A DNA stretch of 64,000 nucleotides from Jiangella aurantiaca (GTDB lineage: Bacteria > Actinomycetota > Actinomycetes > Jiangellales > Jiangellaceae): assembly GCF_004349105.1 (NCBI RefSeq), contig NZ_SMLB01000024.1, positions 1-64,000 of the forward strand, in the 5' to 3' direction. The translations under genes and the position numbers were made by a program. Positions 56,345-64,000 of this stretch are shown here, piece by piece. How positions within the stretch are numbered: the first letter of the stretch is position 1; every line of letters begins with the position of its first letter. The notes under the pieces were generated by a model. The model was not told the origin of the DNA and ran no database searches. It saw only the letters and a list, made by a program, of their open reading frames with translations.

Positions 56345-56653
56345 TCAGGACTTGGGGATCTCCAGGTCGCTCTTGGCGAGCTCCTCGACGTTGACGTCCT
56401 TGAACGTGACGACCTTGACGTTCTTGACGAAGCGCGCCGGGCGGTACATGTCCCACACCCAGGCGTCGCTCATGGTGACCTCGAAGTAGACGTCGCTGCC
56501 TTCGCCGCGCACTTGGAAGTCCACGTTGTTGGTGAGGTAGAACCGCCGTTCGGTCTCGACCACGTACGAGAACAGGCCGACCACGTCGCGGTACTCGCGA
56601 TAGAGCGAAAGCTCCATCTCGGTCTCGTACTTCTCGAGATCCTCAGCACTCAT
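56345..56653 (-). CDS. DUF2469 family protein
   Basis: Conserved actinobacterial 102-residue acidic protein of unknown function, starting MSAEDLEKYETEMELSLYRE. It always sits next to rnhB. There is no signal peptide or membrane segment. Its ATG overlaps the rnhB stop (ATGA). Confidence 0.92.
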   Translation of the reverse strand: MSAEDLEKYETEMELSLYREYRDVVGLFSYVVETERRFYLTNNVDFQVRGEGSDVYFEVTMSDAWVWDMYRPARFVKNVKVVTFKDVNVEELAKSDLEIPKS

Positions 56654-57339
56654 AGGTCGGGTTCCCCTTTCCAGCCTTCGTCTCCAAGGGATACCACGCG
56701 CGCGACGTTGGCGTAGGACCGACGGTGAACCGGGCTCGGCCCGTACGCCGCCAGCGCCTGCTGGTGCTCGTCGGTCACGTAGCCCTTGTGCGCGTCGAAC
56801 CCGTAGTGAGGCCACTGTTCGTGCAGCTGACACATGATGCGATCGCGGGTGACCTTGGCGATGACGGACGCCGCGGCGATGCAGGCGGCGACCTGGTCGC
56901 CCTTCCACATCGCGAGGCCCGGCACGCCCAGCCCGGTGACCGGGAAGCCGTCAGTCAGCACGTACGACGGCGAGGGGTCGAGGCGGGCAAGGGCACGGCG
57001 CATGGCGATGATGTTGCTGCGGTGCAGCCCGACGCGGTCGACCTCGTCGGGCGGGACGATGATGACGGACCAGGCGACCGCACGGGCGACGACCTGGTCG
57101 TAGGCGCGTTCGCGGGCGGGCGGCGTCAGCAGCTTGGAGTCGGCCAGGCCCGGGATCTCGCCACGCTTGCCGGGCGCCAGCACCGCCGCCCCGACCACCA
57201 GCGGGCCGGCGCACGCGCCCCGTCCGGCCTCGTCGGCGCCTGCGACCGGCGCGAACCCGGACCGGGCCAGCGTCCGTTCGTAGGCGTACAGTCCGGCGTC
57301 GCGCCGGACCAGGATGCGTCGTCGGGCGAGTGTGTGCAT
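56650..57339 (-). CDS. rnhB: Ribonuclease HII
   Basis: Removes ribonucleotides from RNA-DNA hybrids. The 229-residue product carries the catalytic carboxylates: Asp and Glu of GADEAGRG (about 36-37), Asp in LTDGFPV and Glu/Asp downstream (VIAKVTRDRIM). It lies 6 bases after lepB in the lepB-rnhB-DUF2469 run. Confidence 0.95.
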   Translation of the reverse strand: MHTLARRRILVRRDAGLYAYERTLARSGFAPVAGADEAGRGACAGPLVVGAAVLAPGKRGEIPGLADSKLLTPPARERAYDQVVARAVAWSVIIVPPDEVDRVGLHRSNIIAMRRALARLDPSPSYVLTDGFPVTGLGVPGLAMWKGDQVAACIAAASVIAKVTRDRIMCQLHEQWPHYGFDAHKGYVTDEHQQALAAYGPSPVHRRSYANVARVVSLGDEGWKGEPDL

Positions 57340-57345
57340 GACGGG

Positions 57346-58083
57346 TCAGGGTTCGGGGACGTCGTCGAACACGCCGTCGCTGCTGATGCCGTCCCAGCGG
57401 GCGAACGGCCAGGCGATGGCGAACGCCCGCCCCACGACGAGGTCCTCGGAGAACGTCCCATGGATGCGGGAGTCGCCGGAGTTGGAGCGGTGATCGCCCA
57501 TGACGAACAGCTCGCCGTCGGGAACGGTCCGCTCGAACTCGTTGAGCGACGGCGAGTCGCCCGGGTAGAGGTAGGCGGACTCGTCGATGGGCGTGCCGTT
57601 GACGGTGATGTGCCCGGAGTCGTCGCAGCAGGCCACGGTGTCGCCGCCGACGCCGATGACCCGCTTGATCAGGTGCTCTTCGGCGTCATCGGGCAGCACG
57701 CCGACGAACTCGAAGACGTCCTTGATGGCGCCGCCGACGCCGGAGCCGCCGGACGGCGCTTGGTCGCCGAGCCAGCGGTCGGGGTCCTCGAACACGACGA
57801 CGTCGCCGCGATGGATGTCGCCGAACTGCAGGCTGATCTTCGACACGAGCACGCGGTCGCCCACCAGCAGGGTGTCTTCCATCGACCCGGACGGGATGAG
57901 GAAGGCCTGCACGAGGAAGATGCGCACGACCGTCGCGATGAGCAGGGAGAGCGCCACCACGATGGCGGTCTCTTTGAAGAAGGCGGCCAGCCCGTTCCGA
58001 GAGCCGGCGCTGGCCGTCTCGGTGCCGTCGCCACCGCGACGTGGGCTCCTGTCGCCTTCCCGAGGCACGCTCTCCTCGGTCAC
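57346..58083 (-). CDS. lepB: Type I signal peptidase
   Basis: Membrane serine/lysine protease that removes signal peptides. The 245-residue product has a charged cytoplasmic N terminus, one helix (about 38-58), the nucleophile Ser67 in IPSGSMEDTL, and Lys140 in LIKRVIGVGGD as general base. MGDHRSNSGDSR is box E. The GTG at 58083 is chosen for its GGGAG site 6 bases upstream; an upstream in-frame start lacks one. Confidence 0.95.
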   Translation of the reverse strand: MTEESVPREGDRSPRRGGDGTETASAGSRNGLAAFFKETAIVVALSLLIATVVRIFLVQAFLIPSGSMEDTLLVGDRVLVSKISLQFGDIHRGDVVVFEDPDRWLGDQAPSGGSGVGGAIKDVFEFVGVLPDDAEEHLIKRVIGVGGDTVACCDDSGHITVNGTPIDESAYLYPGDSPSLNEFERTVPDGELFVMGDHRSNSGDSRIHGTFSEDLVVGRAFAIAWPFARWDGISSDGVFDDVPEP

Positions 58084-58173
58084 GGCATCTCCCTGGGATA
58101 TCCGGGGCGAGCCCGGCGAAGAGTCGAACGCTTCCGGTGGCACGTGAGCAACAATACGTGCCTCCGGCACGCT

Positions 58174-58207
58174 ACCCGGTGGCGGTGCCGTGCCGTTGCC
58201 ACCGGGT
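58174..58207 (-). terminator. Hairpin after rplS
   Basis: Perfect 10-bp arms 58174-58183 and 58198-58207 with a 14-base loop, 16 bases after the rplS stop and upstream of lepB. Likely terminator or partial terminator of the rpsP-rplS operon. Confidence 0.6.
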
Positions 58208-58223
58208 TCCCCTGGAGGGAGCG

Positions 58224-58574
58224 TCAGGCCGTCTCGCGCTTCTCGCGGATCTTGGCGGCCTTGCCGCGCAGGTTGCGCAGGTAGTAGAGCTTCGCCCGGC
58301 GGACGTCACCGCGGGTGACCAGCTCGATCTTCTCGATGACCGGGGTGTGCACCGGGAACGTGCGCTCGACCCCGACGCCGAAGCTCACCTTGCGGACGGT
58401 GAACGTCTCGCGGATGCCCGAGCCCTGGCGGCGGATGACGACGCCCTGGAAGACCTGGATACGGGACCGGTTGCCCTCGACGACGCGGACGTGGACCTTG
58501 AGGTTGTCGCCCGCGCGGAAGGCCGGGATGTCGTCGCGCAGCTGCGCGGAATCGACGGAGTCGAGCAGGTGCAT
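58224..58574 (-). CDS. rplS: Ribosomal protein L19
   Basis: 50S subunit protein, 116 residues, with the L19 pattern [20 protein letters not shown] and the C-terminal [20 protein letters not shown]. It follows trmD by 130 bases, a gap without other signals apart from short GC palindromes. Confidence 0.96.
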   Translation of the reverse strand: MHLLDSVDSAQLRDDIPAFRAGDNLKVHVRVVEGNRSRIQVFQGVVIRRQGSGIRETFTVRKVSFGVGVERTFPVHTPVIEKIELVTRGDVRRAKLYYLRNLRGKAAKIREKRETA

Positions 58575-58704
58575 GATCGTGTTCGCTCTCTCGCGGGCGC
58601 CACGGGTCGCCTACGGCTTCAGGTGTTGTCAGGGTCGGTGTGCCCGGGTCTTCGCGTCGGCGCTCCCCCCGTGGCAGGGGCGTCGCGAGCCGGGTACCAG
58701 CGGA

Positions 58705-59487
58705 TCAGTCTGCCACAGACGGCGGCGGAACCGGAAACCCGGCCTCGTCGAGCACCTCCCGGTCGCGGGCGTCGAGCGCCGCGGGATCGAGCCGGGCGAC
58801 GAGGTCCGGACGGCGCTCGGCGGTGCGCCGCAGCGCCTGGTCGCGCCGCCACCGGGCGACGTTGCCGTGGTGGCCCGAAAGCAACACCTCGGGGACGTCC
58901 AGCCCGCGCCACGTCGGCGGCTTGGTGTAGACGGGGTACTCGAGCAGGCCGTCGGCGCCGTGCGACTCCTCGACCAGCGACTCCGGGTTGCCGACGACGC
59001 CGGGCAGCAGCCGGGCGACCGCCTCGACGACGACGAGCGCAGCAACCTCGCCACCGTTGAGCACGTAGTCGCCCAGCGACAGCTCGGTGACGGGCATCCG
59101 GGTCGCGGCGTCCTCGACCAGGCGCGCGTCGATGCCCTCGTACCGTCCGCAGGCGAACACCAGCCACGGCTCGGCGGCCAGCTCATGCGCGAGGTCCTGG
59201 GTGAACGGCCGGCCGGACGGCGTCGGCACCAGCAGCCGCGGCACGCGGCCGTCGGCACCGGAGCCGACGACGTCGTCGAGCGCCGCGCCCCACACGTCCG
59301 GCTTCATGACCATGCCGGCGCCGCCGCCGTACGGCGTGTCGTCGACGGTGCGGTGCCGGTCGGTGGCCCAGTCGCGCAGGTCGTGGACGCGCAGGTCGAG
59401 CACGCCGGCCTCGCGCGCCTTCCCGACGAGGGACAGGTCCAGCGGCGTGAGGTAGTCGGGGAAGATCGTGACGACGTCGATTCTCAT
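58705..59487 (-). CDS. trmD: tRNA (guanine37-N1)-methyltransferase
   Basis: SPOUT-class methyltransferase of 260 residues that modifies G37 of tRNAs. The SAM-binding knot has [11 protein letters not shown] and the [12 protein letters not shown] segment; the N-terminal [14 protein letters not shown] is also typical. Its ATG overlaps the rimM stop, so the two are coupled. Confidence 0.96.
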   Translation of the reverse strand: MRIDVVTIFPDYLTPLDLSLVGKAREAGVLDLRVHDLRDWATDRHRTVDDTPYGGGAGMVMKPDVWGAALDDVVGSGADGRVPRLLVPTPSGRPFTQDLAHELAAEPWLVFACGRYEGIDARLVEDAATRMPVTELSLGDYVLNGGEVAALVVVEAVARLLPGVVGNPESLVEESHGADGLLEYPVYTKPPTWRGLDVPEVLLSGHHGNVARWRRDQALRRTAERRPDLVARLDPAALDARDREVLDEAGFPVPPPSVAD

Positions 59488-59990
59488 TCGAACAACCCTG
59501 GCGGCGGGTCGACGATCAGCCGCGACCCGGCGACGTCGACTTCCGGCACGATCTCGGTGACGAACGGCACCAACGCCTCGCCGCCGCCCGTGCGCTCGAC
59601 GGAGAGGATGTCCTGGCTCGGCGCGTGGATGATCTCGCGGACGACGCCCAGCTCGTCGCCGTCGACCCCGACGACGGTCAGCCCGACCAACTGGTGGTCG
59701 AAGAACTCGTCGGGGTCGCCGGTGGTGGCGTCGTCGGGGATCTCGGCCAGCAGCAGGATGCCCCGCAGCCCCTCGGCGGCGGTGCGGTCGGTAACGCCGT
59801 CGAACGCGACCAGCAGCCGCCCGCTGTGCCAGCGGGACCCGAGGACGGTCAGCGGGCCCCGCCGGGCGGGGTCGGTCGCGAGGACGGCGCCGTCAGCGAA
59901 CCGCTCGTCGGGCGTGTCGGTGCGCACCTCGACGTTGACCTCGCCGCGGATGCCGTGCGCGCGACCGATGCGCCCGACGGTGACGATCAC
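59484..59990 (-). CDS. rimM: Ribosome maturation factor RimM
   Basis: 16S rRNA processing and 30S assembly factor of 168 residues. The N-terminal RimM domain starts [14 protein letters not shown]; the PRC-barrel half (about 95-168) ends [11 protein letters not shown]. The GTG at 59990 is 7 bases after the KH gene stop. Confidence 0.95.
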   Translation of the reverse strand: MIVTVGRIGRAHGIRGEVNVEVRTDTPDERFADGAVLATDPARRGPLTVLGSRWHSGRLLVAFDGVTDRTAAEGLRGILLLAEIPDDATTGDPDEFFDHQLVGLTVVGVDGDELGVVREIIHAPSQDILSVERTGGGEALVPFVTEIVPEVDVAGSRLIVDPPPGLFE

Positions 59991-59997
59991 CGTGGTG

Positions 59998-60234
59998 TCA
60001 GCGCCCGTCGACGTCGACGAAGTCGATGCGCACGCCGCTGTCGGACAGTGCTGCGACGACAGTGCGGAACGACGTGGCCGTGCGGCCGCCGCGGCCGATG
60101 ACCTTGCCGAGGTCGTCCGGGTGGACGCGGACCTCGAGCAGCCGGCCGCGGCGGAGCTGACGCGTGCGCACGCTGACGTCGTCGGGGTGGTCGACCACCC
60201 CGGCGACCAGGTGCTCCAGCGCCTCGGCGAGCAT
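59998..60234 (-). CDS. khpA: KH-domain RNA-binding protein (KhpA/YlqC)
   Basis: Small 78-residue protein that is essentially one KH domain, with the RNA-binding GRGG loop in DLGKVIGRGGRTATSFR. KhpA partners with KhpB in some bacteria to bind many RNAs. Its start overlaps the rpsP stop (TGATG), giving a tightly coupled rpsP-khpA-rimM-trmD-rplS operon. Confidence 0.93.
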   Translation of the reverse strand: MLAEALEHLVAGVVDHPDDVSVRTRQLRRGRLLEVRVHPDDLGKVIGRGGRTATSFRTVVAALSDSGVRIDFVDVDGR

Positions 60235-60839
60235 CAGGACTCGTCCGTGCTCGCCTCGGCGGCCGGCGCATCGTCGGCCTTGGCCTTGGCCTCGGCGGCA
60301 GGCGCCTCGGCGGCGGGCGCCTCGGCGGCGGGCGCGTCGTCGGCCTTGGCCTCCGAGGCCTTCGGGTCCTCAGCCGGCGCCTCGTCGGCCTTGGCGTCCT
60401 TGGCCTTCGCGTCCTCGGCCTTCGCCTCGGCCTTCTTGGCGGCGGACTTCTTGGCCGGCTTCTTCCTCGGCGTGGTGGCCTCTGACTTCGGCTCGCCGTG
60501 CACCTCGGCCAGCGCGGCGTCGAACGCGGCGCGCTTCTCGGGCTTCGGCTCGGCGACCTTCAGCGTGCCCTCGGCGCCCGGAAGGCCCTTGTGCTTCTGC
60601 CAGTCACCCGTGACCTTGAGGATCGCCAGCACCGGCTCGGTCGGCTGCGCGCCGACGCCCAGCCAGTACTGCGCGCGCTCGGAGTCGACCCGGATGAGGC
60701 TCGGCTCGAGCTTGGGGTTGTACAGGCCGATCTCCTCGATGGCCCGGCCGTCGCGCTTGGTGCGCGAGTCGGCCACGACGATGCGGTAGTGCGGCGCGCG
60801 GATCTTGCCCATCCGCTTCAGCTTGATCTTGACAGCCAC
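60234..60839 (-). CDS. rpsP: Ribosomal protein S16 with long Ala/Lys tail
   Basis: 30S protein. Residues 1-85 are the S16 core ([20 protein letters not shown], then the GLYNPKLEP motif). Residues about 110-201 are a low-complexity Ala/Lys/Asp/Glu tail, longer than in most bacteria but seen in actinobacteria. The GTG start at 60839 has AAGGAG about 11 bases upstream. First gene of its operon. Confidence 0.95.
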   Translation of the reverse strand: MAVKIKLKRMGKIRAPHYRIVVADSRTKRDGRAIEEIGLYNPKLEPSLIRVDSERAQYWLGVGAQPTEPVLAILKVTGDWQKHKGLPGAEGTLKVAEPKPEKRAAFDAALAEVHGEPKSEATTPRKKPAKKSAAKKAEAKAEDAKAKDAKADEAPAEDPKASEAKADDAPAAEAPAAEAPAAEAKAKADDAPAAEASTDES

Positions 60840-60971
60840 TGGGGTGGAGTCTCCTTGGAATGTTCACGCACGGGTGAGCCGTCGTCACCTGAGTGGGGCA
60901 CCGGTCACGACGGTTCGATGGATCCGGTGTTCGAGGGTGAGAGGGCCGCACGACCGCCGGTTCAGCAGGCC

Positions 60972-61001
60972 ATTGTGCCAGATCGCGGTGCCTGGACCCA
61001 A
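60972..61001 (-). promoter_or_regulatory. Candidate promoter for the rpsP operon
   Basis: On the minus strand TTGGGT (60996-61001) and CACAAT (60972-60977) are 18 bases apart, about 130 bases before rpsP. The remaining leader shows no clear structure. The -35 box lies just inside the end of the repeat at 61010-61053. Confidence 0.45.
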
Positions 61002-61009
61002 CTGGCCCC

Positions 61010-61053
61010 CTTTCCCTCGTGGGACTCATCCCTGCCTGGGACCTCGCGGTCCC
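61010..61053. repeat. Dispersed repeat D copy
   Basis: Matches 49923-49966 at roughly four in five positions (shared TTTCCC, CGTGGGAC or TTGTGGGAC, and GACCTCGCGGTC). The related core GACCTTGCGGTCGGC is at 38996-39010 and 61313-61327, and GCCTCGCGGTCGGC at 49791-49804. No reading frame is associated. Confidence 0.5.
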
Positions 61054-61059
61054 CGCTTG

Positions 61060-61270
61060 CGCGAGAGGCGGTCGGCCAGCTGGCCGGCCAGCGGAGCCAG
61101 GAACACCGGCACGCCGAGTGTGATGAAGACCAGACCGGCGGCGGCATTGCTGCCGGTCAGGTCCTTGGCCCAGATCGCGAGGTGAGGAAGAGCGCGCTGT
61201 CGCCGAAGTTGCTGAAAGTCCAGGCGACGGTGAGCCGGCGGAACGGCCGGTGCGTCAGCGCGGACGGCAC
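61060..61270 (-). pseudogene. Remnant of an MFS transporter gene, N-terminal part only
   Basis: From a GTG at 61270 the minus strand encodes VPSALTHRPFRRLTVAWTFS, then NFGDSALFL. After a frame change near 61178-61185 it continues AIWAKDLTGSNAAAGLVFIT, then LGVPVFLAPLAGQLADRLSR. This is the first two helices and loop of a major facilitator exporter, with one frameshift. The remaining ten helices are missing; the similarity stops at the edge of the repeat at 61010-61053. It lies downstream of an ArsR regulator, a usual partner of such exporters. Confidence 0.7.
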
Positions 61271-61274
61271 CGGC

Positions 61275-61529
61275 TCAGGCCGCGCTGTTCGTCGGGAGAC
61301 TGACGTCAGACCTTGCGGTCGGCTGCCGCCGCCTCAGCCGGTGGACGGCGGGCCGGCCCTCGCCCGTCGCCCGGGCGCGGCGGTCGAGCAGTGCGGCCAG
61401 CCGGGCGGAGCGGTCGGCCCAGCGGCGCAGGCGGGCGGTGCGGGCCAGGGCGCGGCGGGCGCGGAGGTGGGCGGCGGACGCGCGCCGCTCGGCGTGCGGG
61501 TCGTAGTAGAGGCTGGGGTCGACGAACAT
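61275..61529 (-). CDS. Small Arg-rich protein between ArsR and the MFS remnant
   Basis: An 84-residue basic protein, MFVDPSLYYDPHAERRASAA and then mostly helical Arg/Ala. I do not recognise a family. It starts 9 bases after the ArsR stop and ends 4 bases before the remnant's start, so all three would have formed one operon. Its last ~15 codons overlap the repeat core at 61313-61327, so the C terminus may be altered. Confidence 0.55.
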   Translation of the reverse strand: MFVDPSLYYDPHAERRASAAHLRARRALARTARLRRWADRSARLAALLDRRARATGEGRPAVHRLRRRQPTARSDVSLPTNSAA

Positions 61530-61538
61530 GGCGGTCTC

Positions 61539-62150
61539 CTACTGCTGGTCAGGGGCGGCGGCGGAGTGGTGGACGATGTCGGGGTCAGGGGCCAGCGCGC
61601 CGAGGAAGTGCACGACGCGGGCGCCGTCGGGCCGGGCGGAGGGATCGTCGCGACGATCGGCGAAGCGCTCGAAGAGCTCGCTCTGGAACTCGGCGAGCCG
61701 CTCGATCATCTCGGTCAGCTCGTCGCGGGTCATCCAGTACGCCGAAGTGTTGATGACCATGGACTGGAGCCAGTCGGGCCCGAGCTCCGCGGCCCGGCCG
61801 ATCGTCCGGAGCAGCCGACCCGCCTCGCGCTCGACGATGACCCGCGCGAACGCCGACGCCTCCCGGACCGACTCCGGGTTCTCGACGTCGGGCCCGACGG
61901 TGCGGCTGCGGCTGGCCAGGCGCCACGGCTTCTCGCGCCCGCGCGGCTCCCCCGGCTCGATGTAGCCGTACTTGGCGAGCATGCGCAGGTGGAACGAGCA
62001 GCTCGCGACGCTCTCACCGGTGCGCTCGGCGCACTGGGTGGCGGTCAGCTCGGGTTCGAGACCCAGCAGGTCCATGAGCTGGAGGCGCAGTGGATGCGCG
62101 AGGGCCCGCATGGACTGCGGATCGGTGACCTTCTGCTCCTTGTCGACCAT
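61539..62150 (-). CDS. ArsR-type winged-helix regulator
   Basis: A 203-residue regulator. The winged helix (about 10-95) reads MRALAHPLRLQLMDLLG, then ATQCAERTGESVASCSFHLR as the recognition region. The C-terminal half is helical. No metal Cys motif of classic ArsR is evident, so a non-metal signal is likely. The ATG at 62150 has no ribosome site; TACCTT 6 bases before it suggests a leaderless transcript. A perfect palindrome 12 bases upstream is the likely operator. Confidence 0.85.
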   Translation of the reverse strand: MVDKEQKVTDPQSMRALAHPLRLQLMDLLGLEPELTATQCAERTGESVASCSFHLRMLAKYGYIEPGEPRGREKPWRLASRSRTVGPDVENPESVREASAFARVIVEREAGRLLRTIGRAAELGPDWLQSMVINTSAYWMTRDELTEMIERLAEFQSELFERFADRRDDPSARPDGARVVHFLGALAPDPDIVHHSAAAPDQQ

Positions 62151-62162
62151 GAGGTAAAGGTA

Positions 62163-62188
62163 GCTTGCTAAAGACTTCTTTAGCAAGC
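62163..62188. promoter_or_regulatory. ArsR operator candidate, 11-bp palindrome
   Basis: GCTTGCTAAAG (62163-62173) and CTTTAGCAAGC (62178-62188) are exact reverse complements around 4 bases, 12 bases upstream of the ArsR-type start. AT-rich for this genome. Probable autoregulatory binding site. Confidence 0.65.
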
Positions 62189-62254
62189 GATGTTGAGCAA
62201 GGAGTCTTGACTATGGGTGGGCGTTGGCTGGGCCGTGCGCTGGCCGGGGTCGTA

Positions 62255-62489
62255 CCGTCGGCCAGCCCCTGCTGCTTTCGATTCTCGGGGGCCGCGGAAG
62301 TTGATCACGTTCAGCACGAAAACTCGTGTCGCACTACGCCTGTAAACGTGTCGACGCTCCAGGAACCCTCATGATGGCCCACCTCGGCCACCGGCAAGCG
62401 ATTACCGACGCCCACACCTGTGATCATCAAGGATTCACCCCGCCATAGGGTGTGGAATCCTTGATGATCATGGAGAAACCGCGGTCGGG
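62255..62489. repeat. Dispersed intergenic repeat A, copy 2
   Basis: Ungapped, about 96% match of 62294-62489 to 14918-15113, with a looser match back to 62255. The inner palindrome arms are 62421-62434 and 62457-62470. It fills most of the 426 bases between the ArsR gene and the amidohydrolase; the rest shows no gene. Confidence 0.85.
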
Positions 62490-62576
62490 GCCCTCACTAG
62501 GCGTCTTCACGGTTCACCAGGCCTGCATGGGTGGTAGAGCGGGAGCACGCCTACTTCACGTGATCAACTCATCGGG

Positions 62577-63662
62577 TCAACGAATGACGCGACCTCGAAG
62601 GACGATCCGGACCGGCTCGAGCAACGTGTCCGGCGAGACGCGCGGATCCTCCGCGTACACGCACAGGTCCGCCGTCGCCCCCTCGTCCAGCAGGCCGCTC
62701 CCACCCAGCAGGTACGACCGTGCCCTCCAGGAGGCCGCCGCCACCGCGTCCTCCGCCGGGATGCCGGCGGCGACGAGCTCCAGCACCTCGCGGGCGATCA
62801 GTCCGTGCGGAAGCTGGCCGCCGGCGTCGGTGCCGGCGAACACGGGCACGCCGGCGTCGAAGGCGTCGCGGACGTTCTGGTAGCGCCGCTCGTGCAGGGA
62901 CCGCATGTGCGAGGCGTAGGCGGGGAACTTCGCCTCCCCCTGAGAGGCGAACTTCGGGAAGTTGGCGATGTTCACCAGCGTCGGAACCAGCGACACCCCC
63001 CGCGAGGCCATCACCGACACGAGGTCCGCCGACAACCCCGTCCCGTGCTCGATGCCGTCGATGCCCGCATCCAGCAGATCAGGCAGCGCGTCCTCGCCGA
63101 AGACGTGCGCCGTGACGCGGGCGCCCAGCTCGTGCGCCCGTGCGATCGCCGCGTCGAGCGCCCACCGCGGCCAGCAGGGCGAGAGGTCGCCGGTCTCGCG
63201 GTCGATCCAGTCGCCCACGAGTTTGACCCAGCCGTCACCGCGCCGGGCCTCCTGCTCGACGTAGGCGACGAGCTCGTCGGGCTCGATCTCCCAGCCGAAG
63301 TTGCGCAGATAGCGCTTGGTGCGGGCGATGTGCCGGCCGGCGCGGACGATGCGCGGCAGATCGGGCCGGGCGTCGATCCAGCGGGTGTCGGCGGGCGAGC
63401 CGGCGTCGCGGATGAGGAGGACGCCGGTGTCGCGGTCGGTGAGCGCCTGCTGCTCGGCGACATCGTCGGGCACGGCGCCGTCGGCGGCGAGGCCGACGTG
63501 ACAGTGGAGGTCGACGAGGCCGGGCAGGAGCCAGCCCGTCCCGACCGTCGACGCCCCGGGGACGGGGTCGTAGGTGACGACCCCGTCGCGCACCCAGAGG
63601 TCGCGGTGCTCGGCCTCGGGCAGCACCACGCCCCGGACGTGCAGGGCGGGGGAAACGCTCAC
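62577..63662 (-). CDS. Amidohydrolase family protein
   Basis: Metal-dependent hydrolase of 361 residues. Motifs are in order: LVDLHCHVGL (first metal His pair), VKLVGDW (the Lys could be carbamylated), TAHVFGED, DGIEHGTG, and the catalytic Asp in FAGTDAGG. The composite beta domain is split over both ends. Substrate unknown; imidazolonepropionase-like or prolidase-like enzymes are the nearest class. The GTG at 63662 overlaps the ffh stop (GTGA). Confidence 0.9.
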   Translation of the reverse strand: MSVSPALHVRGVVLPEAEHRDLWVRDGVVTYDPVPGASTVGTGWLLPGLVDLHCHVGLAADGAVPDDVAEQQALTDRDTGVLLIRDAGSPADTRWIDARPDLPRIVRAGRHIARTKRYLRNFGWEIEPDELVAYVEQEARRGDGWVKLVGDWIDRETGDLSPCWPRWALDAAIARAHELGARVTAHVFGEDALPDLLDAGIDGIEHGTGLSADLVSVMASRGVSLVPTLVNIANFPKFASQGEAKFPAYASHMRSLHERRYQNVRDAFDAGVPVFAGTDAGGQLPHGLIAREVLELVAAGIPAEDAVAAASWRARSYLLGGSGLLDEGATADLCVYAEDPRVSPDTLLEPVRIVLRGRVIR

Positions 63663-64000
63663 CGCCGCTTCAGGAACTGCGTGATGTCGTCGGGCAACTC
63701 GAAGTCGCCGGCAGCCTCGCCGTCGGCCGGCCCGCCGAACGCCGAGGGCACCTGGCCGGCCTGCGGTTCCGCCGAGCGCCGCTCGTCGGCGGCGGCGAGC
63801 TGGGCCGCGCGCTTGGCCGGGTTGCCCGAACGGGCGCCGCGCTTGCCCTTCTTGCCCTGCTTCGGTTGCTTGCCCTTGCTCTTCTTGCCACCCATGCCGG
63901 GCATCCCGGGAATGCCGCCCCCCATGCCGGGCATGCCGGGCATCCCGCCGAGTCCGCCGAGCTTGCCCCGCGCGGCCTGGCTCATCATCTCGCGCGCCAT
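63659..64000 (-). CDS. ffh: Signal recognition particle protein Ffh, C-terminal part
   Basis: Only the last 113 or so codons are in the window; the gene continues past the right edge. Visible is the end of the M domain (MAREMMSQAARGKLGG), then a Met/Gly/Pro-rich run, a Lys-rich segment and the terminal DDITQFLKRR. This matches actinobacterial Ffh tails. The GTPase domain is outside. The identification rests on the tail and the usual ffh-rpsP neighbourhood. Confidence 0.85.
   Translation of the reverse strand: MAREMMSQAARGKLGGLGGMPGMPGMGGGIPGMPGMGGKKSKGKQPKQGKKGKRGARSGNPAKRAAQLAAADERRSAEPQAGQVPSAFGGPADGEAAGDFELPDDITQFLKRR

Noticed and set aside
63892-63955. Repeated ATGCCGGGCATCCC units near the right edge
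   Set aside because: They code for the Met/Gly/Pro-rich C-terminal run of Ffh, a normal feature of that protein.
1-64000. tRNA or rRNA genes
   Set aside because: Reading by eye I found no cloverleaf-like segment with a TTC-type loop and no rRNA-like conserved block in any intergenic space; a tRNA scan would settle it.

Overview
The window is high-GC DNA with short intergenic gaps, many GTG starts and chains of 1-8 base start/stop overlaps. Gene content and order point to an actinomycete (Actinomycetota). The block xerC-dprA-yifB-yraN-DUF2469-rnhB-lepB-rplS-trmD-rimM-KH-rpsP-ffh, the proS-ispG-rseP-dxr block and the rimP-nusA-ylxR-infB operon are the conserved chromosomal backbone of that phylum. 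A Jiangella-like genus is my guess from overall appearance only; nothing here proves it. No rRNA, tRNA, CRISPR array, phage or insertion sequence with a transposase was seen.

Layout. 1-2.3 kb: infB (N-terminal piece), ylxR, nusA, rimP on the minus strand. 2.4-7 kb: a pair of ferritin-like proteins, an alpha/beta hydrolase coupled to sthA, and a drug/metabolite exporter behind a possible attenuator. 7.2-14.8 kb: proS, CapA-like lipoprotein, GNAT, ispG, rseP, dxr (isoprenoid synthesis and envelope proteolysis). 15.4-21.2 kb: a five-gene peptide ABC importer on the plus strand. 21.2-24.1 kb: TetR regulator and MMPL exporter. 24.4-27.9 kb: secreted metallophosphoesterase and a likely toxin/immunity pair. 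28-33 kb: four peptidases (M55, M20, S9, S66) in one tight operon. 33-34.4 kb: MarR/SDR divergent pair. 34.4-41.8 kb: DivIVA-VOC fusion, rlmN, cdsA, frr, pyrH, tsf, rpsB. 42-48 kb: a lone membrane protein and a second peptide ABC importer, lying between rpsB and its usual M23 peptidase neighbour. 48.4-63.7 kb: M23 peptidase, aminotransferase, then the xerC-to-rpsP backbone, an ArsR locus with a decayed transporter, an amidohydrolase and the 3' end of ffh.

Functional themes: translation and RNA processing (infB, nusA, rimP, rlmN, frr, tsf, rpsB, rplS, trmD, rimM, khpA, rpsP, ffh); MEP isoprenoid steps (dxr, ispG); uptake and breakdown of oligopeptides, possibly cell-wall derived (two Opp/Dpp systems plus the S66/M55/M20/S9 operon); small-molecule efflux with local regulators (MMPL/TetR, EamA, ArsR with a dead MFS gene).

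The intergenic spaces carry several families of dispersed palindromic repeats. The clearest is a nearly identical element of about 196 bp present twice 47 kb apart. The most unusual items are a DivIVA-like/VOC (glyoxalase) fusion, a leaderless 13-codon reading frame plus terminator-like hairpin ahead of the EamA exporter, a substrate-binding protein anchored by a C-terminal membrane helix, the toxin-like gene pair, and the repeat families. None of these amounts to a proven new system.
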